Positions 1 through 10,649 are shown, numbered from the stretch's first letter. The stretch is DNA of 64,000 nt from Blepharisma japonicum (GCA_949751835.1 CATKHK010000012.1:248001-312000); one strand, 5' to 3'. Numbers and translations: made by a program. The notes: generated by a model from the sequence alone, not told the origin.

Positions 1-449
1 AAAGTTCGAGTGATAATGACAATTCAAATGGCTGAATCGGAGGGATTTTGGCACTTGCCACAGGAGTCGTTATGTAAAATCTATTTAGATTTTTGTGCTG
101 CTGCTGTTGTTGCTGGAAAATGATAGCGAGAATAAACAAATACCGTAATGAATGGGAAAATAATTGGGCAAATGAAAATGGAAATCCACGTTCCCATTCG
201 TCAGATTCAGAAGTGCTTTTAACTCAAAGTATGATTAATACTCATGTACAAGTAGAATATTATGGAGATTCAGTAGAGTTCAAAGGACAGTCTGTTTGTA
301 GTGTGTGCTTGGCAGATTTTAAAACGGGAGAAGCAATTAGGGTGACAGTTTGTAAGCACATTTATCATGTAGCATGCTTAGATGCATGATTATTGACTTG
401 CCATCGTGCAAAATGCCCTAATTGCAATTTTATCATTATTGAGCAATAA
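1..449 (+). CDS. TM + RING-H2 protein, 5' end outside window
   Basis: Only the C-terminal part is present. An upstream exon (1-73) is joined to 89-449 by a 15-nt intron at 74-88 (gtaaaatctatttag); without splicing an in-frame TAA blocks the reading. The joined product shows a hydrophobic membrane segment (WIGGILALATGVVIFLCCCC) followed by a cytosolic RING-H2 finger, CSVCLADF...CKHIYHVACLDAWL...CPNC. The Trp after LDA is coded by TGA at 387-389; reading it as stop would cut the finger in half. It ends at TAA 447-449. RING-H2 proteins of this shape are membrane-anchored E3 ubiquitin ligases. Similar genes lie at 754-1191 and 12778-14145, and the latter has an EGF-like ectodomain that this gene may share upstream. 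Substrates cannot be inferred. Confidence 0.8.
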
Positions 450-753
450 ATCGTGCAGCCAAGCTATTGTTTATTTATATTAATCAGCTTAATTAATCTA
501 TTTTTAATAAAATCTGCAATATAAAGATATAGAATGGATCAAAAGTGTTAATAAATTACAGATTAAATATGTATAAAAATACAGTTTATAAAACATATTT
601 TCGATTTTTATAGTAAAAAGCTAATTTTACTGTTATATTTTTATAAATTTCATTAATATGAATTCTCATTGCTGCTTTTAAATTTTCGTAAGAATTTCTC
701 CAATAAATAATTATTTTTAAAATGCATGATGAATGAAGTAATTAAAAAGGGAT

Positions 754-1191
754 ATGACAGATAACCAAGACAGCCTAATTATCGCCAGTTGCTTGATATT
801 AGGCCTCTTTTTCTTCGTGTATGCTTTATTTAGGTTTTTAGCCATATATATTTATTGCAGAAGGTATTTTTCAAGGTTAAAAAGACTTTCCAGGCAATTC
901 AATAATAATCCTGCCGGTCCAATTTCCAGTAACAATTCTGGACCAAATCAAATAACTTTAGAAATCACAGAAACCATGCTAAATAAAAAGATGCCGATAT
1001 TGTTTTACCCAATGAGGAAAAGATTCAAAGGCGAGCCCGCATGCACAATTTGTTTGGTTGATTTTAAAGAAGGAGAAGGGTTAAGATTAACAAAATGCAA
1101 ACACATTTTTCATGTCGGATGCATTGATGAGTGAATTATCTCTTCTAGTAAAAAAAAGTGCCCAAACTGCAATTACCAAATCTTAAAATAG
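754..1191 (+). CDS. small TM + RING-H2 E3 ligase-like protein
   Basis: A 145-residue protein. The N-terminus has a long hydrophobic stretch (about residues 8-35) that serves as a signal anchor. The C-terminus carries a RING-H2 finger: CTICLVDF...CKHIFHVGCIDEW...CPNC. The W of IDEW is TGA at 1132-1134, and the last Zn ligands lie beyond it, ending at TAG 1189-1191. It is a close relative of the partial gene at the window start (same KHI(Y/F)HV-C-DXW spacing), so the two look like a tandem pair. Expected role: membrane-bound E3 ligase recruiting an E2 through the RING. There are no introns. Confidence 0.8.
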
Positions 1192-1748
1192 AGAAAATTG
1201 TTTAATGCTTAAAAAGATGGCGTTATATACTCTATATTTTATAACGATAATTTAGATGCTTTTTATATTTGCCTTGCAAAGAGTTTATATATATTAAAAA
1301 TTAAACTTACTATAATAAAATTTTGCATATATAAAATTTTTATCCAAAAAAGTAATACCATAACTTAAAGTAAAATCTTTTTAATTTTCCTTTAAAAATT
1401 GCGATACTTCAACTAATATCTTAGCCTTTAGAATAATCATTAATCTTATGATATAATAACTACTTCTATCTGAGCCTTATAAGAATAAATTAGGTATTCA
1501 ATTATAAATGTAAATGGATTTAAATCGCTGATTGATTGATGTCTGCTTGACATACACTTGATCAAAAAATCAGCAGTAACAAATTTATAGAGCCTAAAAT
1601 ATCTCAGTTATATGATAATTATTTTTATTTCGTAAAATTTATCATTATATGGAACAGAATTAATACGTCTTTGTTAAATCAAGAATGTGAAACGAAAATT
1701 AAAAAATAATAAAAATATTTTGATCCATAATAATGTTTAATCGAATTT
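1192..1748. other. AT-rich intergenic spacer
   Basis: About 560 bases between the RING gene stop and the convergent MIR-protein gene. I see no ORF, RNA gene or repeat in it when TGA is read as Trp. Confidence 0.5.
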
Positions 1749-3617
1749 CTATGCTATTCTATCTATCGTCCATAGATCATTATCATCTCTTGCCTCATAG
1801 CATGTCACTTCTTGCTGCCAAGAATGTGTCTGATGTCCTCCATGTGAATGCAATGCGAAATTTGTTGATACATGTATTAGTCGTACATTCATATTGGACA
1901 TTCAAGACTCTTTATTTCCTCCACCTGCAATTTCCAGCTTCCAAAAGTCATTTTTATCACCAACTCCAAATTCCCCATAGCAGGTAACTTCTTGTTGATT
2001 AGTTGCAGGAGACTGAACCCCTGAATGTGAATGAAGGTTTTTCTTTGTGGTCATATGCATTAGAGTAAAAATTGTGCCATTCGGAATCTCTGCACCAACT
2101 CGAAATCTGCCTCCTTTAACCTTTTCTCCCTTTTTAGGTGGAATTGCTCTTATAACCCATCAGTCATTATCATCTCGACCTTCATAGCAAGTAACTTCTT
2201 GTTGATGAGAGCCTCCTTGATAATTAATGGAATGCGAATGAAGGGCCCAGCCAGTTAATACATGTTTAAGCTTAATGGGGATTTCGTACCGAACTAGTTG
2301 TGGAGGTGTTTCAACAATTGTCTGAGGTGGTGGAACCTCAGGCTCAACTTTAGCAGGCTCAGGCTCAACTTTAGCAGGCTCAGGCTCAACTTTAGCAGGC
2401 TCAGGCTCAGTTTGTTGTGGTTCTTTTGTTTCTTCAATTACTGGGCTGTTTAGAATGACCTCAAGTTCTTGTTTTAATTCATCGACCTCTTTTTGTTCTT
2501 TATCTCTTTTTTCAAGCCTATGAATCTTTTTCTTCTCTAACTCTTCCAGCTCTGCTTGCAGCCCTTGCAGCTCTTTTTCGTAATTTTCGTTGCATTCTAC
2601 TATTCTACCATTCAATTCATTGATACCCTGATTTAATTTTTCATTTAACTCTTCATCTTTTTCTCGTTTTCTCCTTTCAATTTCTTCTTGAATCTCATTT
2701 ATTTCATTTTCAAGACCAGCTTTTGTCGCGTTATATTCATTTTGTGTTGAAAGTACTTCTTGCAATTTACCAGATAAATTATTTCTTTTTTCATTCGTTT
2801 CAGTAGCTTCATTAATCAAATTGTTCAATCTCTCAATTTCCTTGTCTAATTCAAACTCTGCTGCAATTTCTTCTTGTGTTATTTCAGCAGATTGAATATT
2901 TGCTTCCAATTTTTGGTTTTCGTCAAGCTTTTCGTCAGCTTCTCTTTGGATTTCTTCATGTTCATGAATTTCATCTTTTATTCCTTGGAGTTCCATCAGT
3001 GTATTTTGAGTGTTTCCTAGAATTTCTTCAATTTGCTTTTTTAGATCATCTTTTTCTTTATTTTCTGCTTGCTTTTGCCTAATGCTTTCCTCTAAATTTT
3101 CGATTATTTTCTCCTTTTCTTTTAATTCTTGGTCAAATCTTTCTATATCATTATGCAGTTCCGAGATCTGGGATTCAGGCTCGCCTAAATTTTCTATTTT
3201 TTCTTTTAATTCTTGTTCAGCTTGCAGCAAATTATTTACTTCCTGGTTGATGACATTATAGCTGCTCTCGATAGAATTTTTTTCATTTTCTGCTGATTTT
3301 AGTTCTTTATCTAATTGTTTAAATTCTTTTTTAGTGAGTTTAAACTCAGCTTCTAAACCATGAAGCTTAGTTCTTACTTCGTCAGCTTTAGGATCAAGAT
3401 TTCTCAACTGTATTACTAGGCGTGATTTTTTGTCGGATAATGACTGGTTTTCATCATTGAAATTCTTTATGATAAGAAGTTCCTCAGCTTCTTTTTTTTC
3501 ATAGTCTCTTTTAACTTGATCAATTTCTTGATGCAATTTTAGATTTAAACCCTTGACATAGTCAACTTGTGAATTCAGTCCTGCGAGGATACTTCTTTTA
3601 CTGTCCCCACAACCCAT
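1749..3617 (-). CDS. Lipidated-N-terminus coiled-coil protein with C-terminal MIR repeats
   Basis: A 622-residue protein read through TGA to a TAG at 1749-1751. It starts MGCGDSKRS, a textbook N-myristoylation (Gly2) plus palmitoylation (Cys3) signal, so it is probably membrane-tethered. Residues about 12-395 form a long charged coiled coil. A proline/glutamate spacer follows, with three perfect 7-residue EPEPAKV repeats (about 405-425). The last about 175 residues hold three diverged units with the pattern LHSH...QQEVTCY...DDNDxW, characteristic of MIR domains (mannosyltransferase, IP3 receptor, SDF2). MIR domains usually sit in ER-lumen or channel proteins, so a MIR module on a presumably cytosolic, lipid-anchored coiled coil is unusual. 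Function unknown; the domain call is by motif only. Confidence 0.75.
2341..2403 (-). repeat. 21-nt in-gene tandem repeat, 3 identical copies
   Basis: The unit ggctcaactttagcaggctca occurs three times without change, followed by a partial copy. It encodes (EPEPAKV)n in the linker between coiled coil and MIR domain of the minus-strand gene. Identity of the copies suggests recent expansion. Confidence 0.9.
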
Positions 3618-4788
3618 ATTTATGACGTTTTTGGAAAGTTAAGACATAGGTTTGAAATAAAATGCAAGCATATAAGTGTAATATATTAAAATTTTAGGTA
3701 AATTCTCATGTGTGTTTTATAGCAATTTTGATAAGTCACGAATCAGCGAAAATTTTTATATATGGATATTTTTTTGAATTTTAATTATTTTCTGAATAAC
3801 TATTGCTTAATTCAAATTTATTGATAATCTTAAAACAGTAAGTTTTGAATATTTCAATAACGCTATATTAAGAAAATTAGTAATAAATGATAATTATTTA
3901 AAATATAACTTCTAAACCATAAAATATAAGTTAATTAATAATTTCCTAAACACTGTTTTCTTATAAGTGATAATTAATTACTTAAATATTGATCATTTTA
4001 AAATAATAAAAAAAAGTTACTCATATTTTAGACGATGATTATTATTCTAATATCTGGAGAACAATTTATGACAGGAAAAATTGCTAAACAAGTAAATATT
4101 TAGAGAAATATCTGTTGTATGCGCATTGATGAACCATTTACGCTTCATAAAACTTAAATCAATTTTTAGCCGTTCCCTGCATTTTGGCAAAGCACTAACA
4201 GCATCTCTGAAAGAACCACTAATGTTTTCATTTACAACAGAATCACCCCATATAAAACTTTTACTCAAGCCCATTCAAAACACTTAAAACTCTTTCGAGC
4301 AGCATGCAGAAGAATACCCTATATCTGAAGAAAAGAACTTCGATCATTACTAATGAAGCTCATCCAGCCGAAGCGAAGCTAAATTTAGCTAAATTTCTCA
4401 GATTATTTCTTTTTTGCAAAAAGTCTAAGTTATAGACTTATTAACTTGGAAAGGCTACTATTGGTTTTAATTTGGAGCTATAATAACTATCACAACTTTG
4501 CTCATATGACTAAGAATCAAAAATAGATGACAGAGGGCACTCATATTTTGATGAAGCCAGACATGCAAATTCAAGCCTATTCTTAAAGAATTTATATAAT
4601 AGAAAGAGTAGCTAATTATTAAATTTTTTTTCTTGAAATTATGATAATTCCAGCAGCATTAAGCCTATGTTGACACTAGCAAAACGAGTCCCACCTTATT
4701 ATGAAATAGGCATCGACTTGCTTTTCATTATCAATAATAATGCTAATTAAGAGAGATTCTTTTTAAAATGGATATTCATTAATAAGAA
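3618..4788. other. AT-rich spacer with one decayed ORF
   Basis: Upstream space shared by the divergent MIR-protein and NOT2-like genes. Apart from the weak minus-strand ORF at 4047-4274, I see only AT-rich sequence. Confidence 0.4.
4047..4274 (-). pseudogene. possible decayed gene fragment
   Basis: A 75-codon ORF (MGLSKSFIWGDSVV...) ends at a TAG. The same frame upstream continues as plausible peptide interrupted by a TAA at 4284-4286 and further stops, which looks like a degraded coding sequence rather than a complete gene. No family recognised. It could also be a real short gene. Confidence 0.25.
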
Positions 4789-5688
4789 ATGCATCCAAAT
4801 CGAAACCTCGGGTTTTATCCTAACTTAAGAGATGAAAACCTCAATAAACCTCCAGGCTATGACCCTGATGGATTTGCGAAACATTTGAATCCTTCTGCTG
4901 AATTTTACAACCCTCAAGTTTACAGACCTCCACCATCAAATTTTTATTTGTCAGCTAATGAGTTCGTACCCAACTTTTATAGATCAGAAGAAGAATTTCC
5001 AAAATTATCCCAGCCAAAATTACCAAATTTCCAGGCAGAAGAATTTTATCCTCCAGGATTTTCACAATCTCAAGTGCAGCCCAAAACATTGAAAGCACCA
5101 AATCCAAATGCAGTCAGTTTTGTGCCTCTGAGTGTTGCTCCAAGCCCACCTCCTGCTGTAATAACTCCTCCACAGCCAGCTCCTGACAGTGAAGAAATCG
5201 TATATGGAGTAAGAGGAATTTTATCTTTACAAAAAGACACCACAAGTGACTTGCATATGCTTGCGAGAGGAAGAGATCTGACGAAACTTGGACTGAATAT
5301 GAAATCTTCAGAAACACTGTCTTCAGTATTGCCAAGCGTTTTTCAAGATGGAGACCTTGAAGCAACAGAGCAGCCCGAATTTTCGCTGCCGTCATGCTAT
5401 TATATAAGCAAGCCTATACTTAGGATGAAAATGTTCGGGATCTTTGAAATAAAAACGCTTTTTTATATTTTCTATAACATGCCTGGAGAAATGCTACAAG
5501 CCTTGTCTGCAGAAGAGTTATATAAAAGAGATTGACTTTATGACCCTAATGCGCAGAAATGGTACTCAGGATTTGGAAACAGCTGGAAAACTTTTGATGC
5601 AGGAAGCTGGGAGATTCTGCAGTGCAACTCTCCAAACACAATTTTCTTATCGAAAGATGATGTTAGAGTAAAGCGAGCCTCAGCCTAG
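4789..5688 (+). CDS. NOT2: NOT2-like subunit of CCR4-NOT with PAM2-like motifs
   Basis: A 299-residue protein ending at TAG 5686-5688; the Trp in ELYKRDW is TGA. The C-terminal half matches the NOT2/CNOT2 architecture: a segment like GILSLQKDTTSDLHMLARG followed by DLTKLGLNMKSSE, then the NOT-box region with LFYIFYNMPGEMLQALSAEE and ELYKRDWLYDPNAQKWY. CNOT2 has DLTTLGLNLNS and ELFNRDWRYHKEERVW at these places. NOT2 scaffolds the CCR4-NOT deadenylase through dimerising with NOT3/5 and binding NOT1. The first about 110 residues are disordered and aromatic/proline-rich, with PAM2-like motifs (HLNPSAEFYNP, LPNFQAEEFYPPGF, PNPNAVSFVP) of the kind that bind the MLLE domain of poly(A)-binding protein. 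Identification of the NOT domain is strong; PAM2 is inferred from the consensus. Confidence 0.85.
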
Positions 5689-5911
5689 TGTATCTAATTC
5701 TCTTTAATTTATATACAAATACTTAAAGAGCAAATTATTAGAATATTATTATTCTAATTTTAGCGTTTGTCAATCAAGCATTTCTATTGTTTTATAGTCT
5801 TCTTCCCCAAATTTGGCCACGTATTTCTCCATAATTCAAATAATAAATCTTTGCACATAAAGTACTTTATGTACATCATGAATTTATTTCTAATCATGTC
5901 TTCAATCATTC

Positions 5912-6154
5912 CTATTTTTCAAAATCCAACTTAATATCTCTTTCATCATCATAATGATTGCAATTGTCAATGATCTTCACAGTTTTCATAAATTCCATAA
6001 TCTTCAAAATCCAGTCCTCTTCATAAACCCAATCACCTTCATAAGCTCAATTATCTCCATAAGCCCCATAATCACTGCCAAAACAATTTTCTGCACTCAT
6101 CTTACAATCTCCGCCCATTAATCATAATACCCTGCGTCTTCTTCATTTGGCCAT
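5912..6154 (-). CDS. possible small Trp/Tyr-repeat protein
   Basis: An 80-codon frame opened by TGA=Trp (ATG at 6154; an alternative ATG at 6100 gives 62 residues) and closed by TAG at 5912-5914. The middle is three diverged 6-residue units (YGDNWA, YEGDWV, YEEDWI) encoded by degenerate 18-nt repeats. The flanks are AT-rich with low complexity on the other strand, so this may be a short tandem repeat that happens to be open. No family recognised. The remainder of the 5689-6392 spacer shows nothing. Confidence 0.3.
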
Positions 6155-6392
6155 ATCTCATTATGTCATCTCTTCTCTTTCTTCCAATTTCTTATGAGGC
6201 AAAAAATTCAAAATACGACATTCAAAAAAATTATTAAATTATTAGAATATAAATCAGCGATAAAAAACTGATAATAATGATAAAATAGATCATAAAATCT
6301 ATATAGGGAACTAATCACATAATAACTATAAAGAATTTCTATAAATTAAATATACTGGACTGCTTAGAACCAAAATAGAAAGTTATTAATAA

Positions 6393-7346
6393 ATGGAGAG
6401 AAGAATAAATCTATCAGATTTGGAAGTCCTTCAAACACTTGGTACAGGGTCATTTGGAAGGGTTAGGCTAGCTCGTATGAAAACCTCAGGTGAATACGTA
6501 GCCTTAAAGATACTAAAAAAATACGAGATTCTTAGAATGAAGCAAGTGGACCACGTGATTTCAGAATTTTCTATACTCCGTATAATACGCCATCCTTTCT
6601 TAGTTAATCTAATTGGCTACACTCAAGATGACCGCTATCTATACTTAGCGCTTGACTATGTTCCAGGTGGAGAGCTTTTCAGTTATCTCCGCAATGTCGG
6701 AAAGCTGGAAAACGACCATTGTCGTCTATATGCTGCCCAAATTACATTGATGTTCGAATATATGCATTCACTCAATATCGTTTATAGAGACTTAAAGCCA
6801 GAAAACTTACTAATAGCGCATGATGGCTACTTAAAACTTACAGATTTCGGCTTTGCGAAAACAGTAGAAGGCCGAACTTATACTCTTTGTGGGACTCCAG
6901 AATACCTAGCCCCAGAAATTCTCCTGAATAAAGGACATGGAAAGCCAGTCGATTGGTGGACGTTAGGAATCATTGTTTATGAGATGATGGCCGGGATTGA
7001 CCCTTTCAGTGATGAAGATCCTATGGCAATTTATCAAAAAATTCTCAAAGGAAAAGTAAAGTTTCCTCGAAATTTTGATAAAAACGCCAAAAGCTTAGTC
7101 AAGCATTTACTAGTCGCTGATTTAACAAAGCGATATGGAAATCTGAAAAATGGGGTTGGCGATATAAAGAATCATAGATGGAATGCAGGGCTGGATTGGG
7201 TAAGACTTCTTCAAAAGCAACTAGGTATGCCCTATAGGCCAATTGTTAGAGCACCTGACGATACGTCAAACTTTTCGCATTATCCAGATTCAGGAACCAT
7301 GTCACCGCCAGTAAGAGCTTCAGATGATCCTTTTATAGACTGGTAA
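6393..7346 (+). CDS. cAMP-dependent protein kinase catalytic subunit (AGC kinase)
   Basis: A 317-residue, intron-free kinase. Visible motifs in order: glycine loop GTGSFGRVRLA, VAIK-type lysine in YVALKILKK, catalytic loop YRDLKPENLL, DFGFAK, the PKA activation segment TLCGTPEYLAPEI with its phosphorylatable Thr, and PVDWWTLGIIVYEM. The C-terminal tail ends DDPFIDW, a shortened AGC hydrophobic motif (FxxF/W). The YRDLKPEN and TLCGTPEYLAPE signatures separate PKA from other AGC groups. It phosphorylates R-R-x-S/T sites when released from regulatory subunits by cAMP. It lies 37 nt upstream of the WDR44-like gene on the same strand. The N-terminus is short, without a myristoylation signal. Confidence 0.93.
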   Translation: MERRINLSDLEVLQTLGTGSFGRVRLARMKTSGEYVALKILKKYEILRMKQVDHVISEFSILRIIRHPFLVNLIGYTQDDRYLYLALDYVPGGELFSYLRNVGKLENDHCRLYAAQITLMFEYMHSLNIVYRDLKPENLLIAHDGYLKLTDFGFAKTVEGRTYTLCGTPEYLAPEILLNKGHGKPVDWWTLGIIVYEMMAGIDPFSDEDPMAIYQKILKGKVKFPRNFDKNAKSLVKHLLVADLTKRYGNLKNGVGDIKNHRWNAGLDWVRLLQKQLGMPYRPIVRAPDDTSNFSHYPDSGTMSPPVRASDDPFIDW

Positions 7347-7383
7347 TTGGATTATATAATTGAATATCCTTTATTAATCTTAA

Positions 7384-8772
7384 ATGGAGCCAAATAGCAG
7401 CAGCGGAGATGAGTTTTTTGATGCATGCGAAACAGAAGACCAAATAGATTTGTATGAAAGATCGCGCACAGTTCAATACAAAACAGAAACATTCCCTATA
7501 AAAACTGATTTCCAAACTAGCTCATTTGAAAATAGCCCAACACATATAGCGAGATCTTATACCGAAGCAGTCCCACCTATGCCTCTTGCTCGTGCAGCTC
7601 CAGTAGAAAATAAAGCAATATATGAAACAGAGATCGAAAAGCCAAAAGCTCAGCCTGTAGTTTTGCTTGAGCACAATGGCGACTATAAAGTAATGATCAT
7701 GTAGATCACAAAAAAAGAATTTGCTGAATTCAATCATTTGCAGCTCTTACAAGAGATTGAACTTCCTCACCGAGAAAATAATATGATTTGTATATTAAAA
7801 TTCAGCTATGATTCACGAAAACTTGCAGTTGGAGGAAGTAATGGGAGAATTATAATTTTTGATATAAATCTCTCAGCTGGAGGTGCCATTTCTAGCATCC
7901 CCTCACACATATTGAATGAGCATAATGGCCCAGTTACAGATATTAGCTGAAGCAGGCAAAACACTTTATTGTCTTCTTCTGCAGATGGTACAGTAAAGCT
8001 GTGAGCCGCAAGCCAAGATAGCTCAATTGACACGATTCAACTCCCATGTGAAGTGAGCTCAGTTACCTTTAACCCTATAGATTCAAATTATTTTGTTACT
8101 GCTTCTGGGGATTTAATTATTCGGCTATTTAGGTTTCCAGATAAAATAATAGAAGGGTTTTATCAAGCTCCTGGAGAAATAACATCAGTTTGTTATTCAC
8201 CATCAGGTGAATTCTTAGCGGTTGGCATAGATAAAGGGCAGGTTATACTATATCAAGGAAGATCTGATCACAAACTAAGACTAGGAATTACCTTAATGTG
8301 TAGAAATCGAAGAGGACTTCTATCGGGCGGAAAAAGAGTTACAGGACTGGAATTCATGGATGAGAATCATTTGTGTGTGACCACTAATGATTCGAATATT
8401 CGGCTATATAGATATAAAGATAACATATTACTGCAAAAATACAAAGGCACTGAAAATATAAAATTTCCTATAAGATCAAGTTTAACAGAAGATGGGGAAT
8501 ATCTTCTTTGTGGGTCTGAAAAAGGGAGAATTTTTATATGAAATACTAATAGATCATGCGATTCTCCTGGAAAAAATAACTCGCATGAAAGTTTTTGTCC
8601 TAGGAAAAAAAAGTGCCCTGAATACGCAGTTTTCGCTCCAATTAAGATAGTGAACATGATCCAAAAAGGAATATCAAATGAATCAACCGAAATAAAGCAT
8701 GTAATTTTTACGATTGGCTCGAAGCAAAATATTAGGATTTTTGCTAATCAATCAAAGTTAAATAATAGCTAG
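7384..8772 (+). CDS. WDR44-like WD40-repeat protein
   Basis: Exons 7384-7689 and 7705-8772, joined across a 15-nt intron (gtaatgatcatgtag, 7690-7704) whose last bases otherwise form a stop; product 457 residues. The first about 100 residues are low-complexity and acidic. After the intron comes the WDR44 signature EFNHLQLLQEIELPHR and then WD40 blades (SWSRQNTLLSSSADGTVKLW; VTGLEFMDENHLCVTTNDSN; YLLCGSEKGRIFIW), several with Trp coded by TGA. WDR44 (rabphilin-11 family) binds GTP-Rab11 and ER-endosome tether proteins in recycling traffic. The sub-family is assigned from the region before the first blade and the RRGL..GGKRVTGLE block; exact blade count was not determined. Confidence 0.8.
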
Positions 8773-8941
8773 TTTTATTATCTTATATAAGCTAAATTTT
8801 TATAAAAACTAAACTAGCTAATTTTAACAATTTCTAGCAAATATATCGCATATTATGACTTTATAACCTCAAGCTTTCTATATCTGCTTGATATGAAAAA
8901 TCTATTCAATCTATATCTTTTGTATTGCGTGATTGATATAA

Positions 8942-9232
8942 ATGAAAACTTCATACGATCAAGTCGAATCTGAATCTTATCAATGCTTTGAAAACTTCGC
9001 TTATAGTTCTTTAGTTGGGGCTGGAATAGCTGGCGCAATCTCCTTACTAGTATTGAAGTCAAGACTTCCTGCAATTTTATATGGAGCTGGATTTGGTGCA
9101 GGATTATCAGTTCACCAATGCCAAACTAAATTTGAAGAGCTAAATACTGAGAAAAAGACTTATCCAGCAGAGGCTGAAACCTGGGTCAGCGCACTTGCAA
9201 TGATGGGCCGAGTTTTAAATGCTAACTCTTAA
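8942..9232 (+). CDS. MIC10: MICOS subunit MIC10
   Basis: A 96-residue protein with two short hydrophobic segments carrying glycine-rich motifs: GAGIAGAISLLVL and LYGAGFGAGLSVHQCQTKF. MIC10 is recognised by a membrane hairpin with GxGxGxG-type motifs; human MIC10 has AFGSGMGLGMAYSNCQHDF at the second segment, which aligns closely. It oligomerises in the mitochondrial inner membrane to bend crista junctions. A Cys in the N-terminal segment (YQCFENF) matches the family pattern. The C-terminal tail is slightly longer than in animals. Confidence 0.8.
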   Translation: MKTSYDQVESESYQCFENFAYSSLVGAGIAGAISLLVLKSRLPAILYGAGFGAGLSVHQCQTKFEELNTEKKTYPAEAETWVSALAMMGRVLNANS

Positions 9233-9245
9233 AATTAATCAAAAC

Positions 9246-9530
9246 TTATACAAAATAAGGAGCTGCTGCTTCCCCTATTGGTTCAATCGCGCACTCATCA
9301 TCTCCTTGCTTTATTCTAAAAAATTCTTTTTCTCCCTAATTTGATCCTCAGCTGTTTAAAGCTTTCCAAAATTTACCCCATTTTCAATACCCCATCCTGC
9401 AATTAAAACGCTATGGTTGACTTTTTCTCAAACCAGGCACTTTCTCTCATAGCCGTTGATGGAATATCCCATCTTACTTTCTCTTGGAGATGCTTTCATA
9501 TGCCGGAATTCGAGGATTTTTAGTCATTTT
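9246..9530 (-). pseudogene. C-terminal fragment of a papain-family (C1) cysteine protease
   Basis: Read on the minus strand with TGA=Trp, this stretch encodes the C-terminal third of a cathepsin: the active-site His block VNHSVLIAGWG, then NGVNFWKALNSWGSN with the active-site Asn, then GEKEFFRIKQGDDECAIEP, ending at TAA 9246-9248. Where the family has NWGEKGFF the Trp codon has become TAG (9336-9338). The N-terminal two thirds (prodomain, Q and C of the active site) are absent; the similarity fades into AT-rich DNA near 9530. It is a truncated host-type pseudogene just beyond the MIC10 stop. The rest, 9531-9692, is an AT-rich promoter-side spacer. Confidence 0.8.
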
Positions 9531-9692
9531 CTATGCTTATTAAAATATTGTATTTTTAATTATAATATCTCTTCACTTATAACGTTATGATTTTGACTAT
9601 AAATTAATTATCAATGCTTCAATCTAATAGATAGCATTTCTGCCATGATTTAAGTATCCTCAATTTCAGAGTTAATAAATATAATTGTAAAA

Positions 9693-10649
9693 ATGGATAC
9701 GGCACTAGAAAACTACGACTCACTGCTGAAAAGACTTTCTATCAATCTTTCCTTTGTCAGAGGACTAAAATCCTTCTTAAAAGAAGCTTCAAAATACCAC
9801 ACTAAGCTTTCTCAAGCTTATGACTCCAATTTCAGCAAGATCCCGACTCCGCCGACTGTAATTTGCCAAAACATAATTGAGCAATCCAGAGCTTTCTGCT
9901 ATACCCTTGTTGATTACAGTGATAAAGCAGTGGACTCTGCTAAAAAAGGCCACTGTGAGCTGAAATCTTTGTCAAAAAAAATAAAAGACCAAATTGCTAA
10001 TATGAAGCAAGGGAAAAAGACTATGATAAATATGTCTAAGCTTTCTATACAGTCTATTTCTAATAGTAAATCTTCATTCGATCTATCAACATCATCAGTG
10101 ATGTTGGAAAGTAAAAATAGCTCCAAAGGAATCTTTGATACATTAACAACTATAACCAAATCCCTCGAAGAGGAAACTAATGTTCAAGCTAGAAAGACAT
10201 TAAAATTTCATTTTAAAAGTATATTCACAAAAGGTAATTCCAAATTATCATTATTCGAGTCTACAACTGCATCAAGGAGAGACAGCTTTTTAGACAATTC
10301 TGCTTCAATCAGAGGATTTGATGAAAGCAGCATTCATTTTCAAGACTCTAAAGTTTATAAAGACTCCTATATAGAAACTCCATCAAGTCGTCCACTGACT
10401 TCATCTTCCTCACATATAAGCAATTCTCGGCTTGAAACTACAAATCCCAATTTGAGGCCGCCTAGGCATAAAAGAAACTTAACAAATTATGAGTCTGAAA
10501 ACCATAAAATTTCAAAATCCCACATCAATGAACATGAGAGGTCGGATTCGTTGACGCTAAGCCATCGTTCAATTCGCAAAGAAGTCCCCAGCCATTTTCC
10601 TACAGAGAATACAGTAATTAAAGAGAGTTCTTCTAGAAAAAAAGATTAA
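9693..10649 (+). CDS. F-BAR-like coiled-coil protein with serine-rich tail
   Basis: A 318-residue, intron-free protein ending at TAA. Residues 1-110 are helical and amphipathic (LLKRLSINLSFVRGLKSFLK, then EASKYHTKLSQAYDSN) and resemble the start of an FCH/F-BAR domain, in which two membrane-binding helical bundles dimerise. Residues about 120-318 are Ser/Thr/Lys-rich and probably disordered, full of potential phosphosites (HKRNL, RRDSF). If F-BAR, it would act in membrane curvature or endocytosis. The F-BAR assignment is weak; a structural prediction would settle it. Confidence 0.7.
   Translation: MDTALENYDSLLKRLSINLSFVRGLKSFLKEASKYHTKLSQAYDSNFSKIPTPPTVICQNIIEQSRAFCYTLVDYSDKAVDSAKKGHCELKSLSKKIKDQIANMKQGKKTMINMSKLSIQSISNSKSSFDLSTSSVMLESKNSSKGIFDTLTTITKSLEEETNVQARKTLKFHFKSIFTKGNSKLSLFESTTASRRDSFLDNSASIRGFDESSIHFQDSKVYKDSYIETPSSRPLTSSSSHISNSRLETTNPNLRPPRHKRNLTNYESENHKISKSHINEHERSDSLTLSHRSIRKEVPSHFPTENTVIKESSSRKKD

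Noticed and set aside
2341-2410. short direct repeats as CRISPR-like array
   Set aside because: No spacers; the units are contiguous, in frame and encode EPEPAKV.
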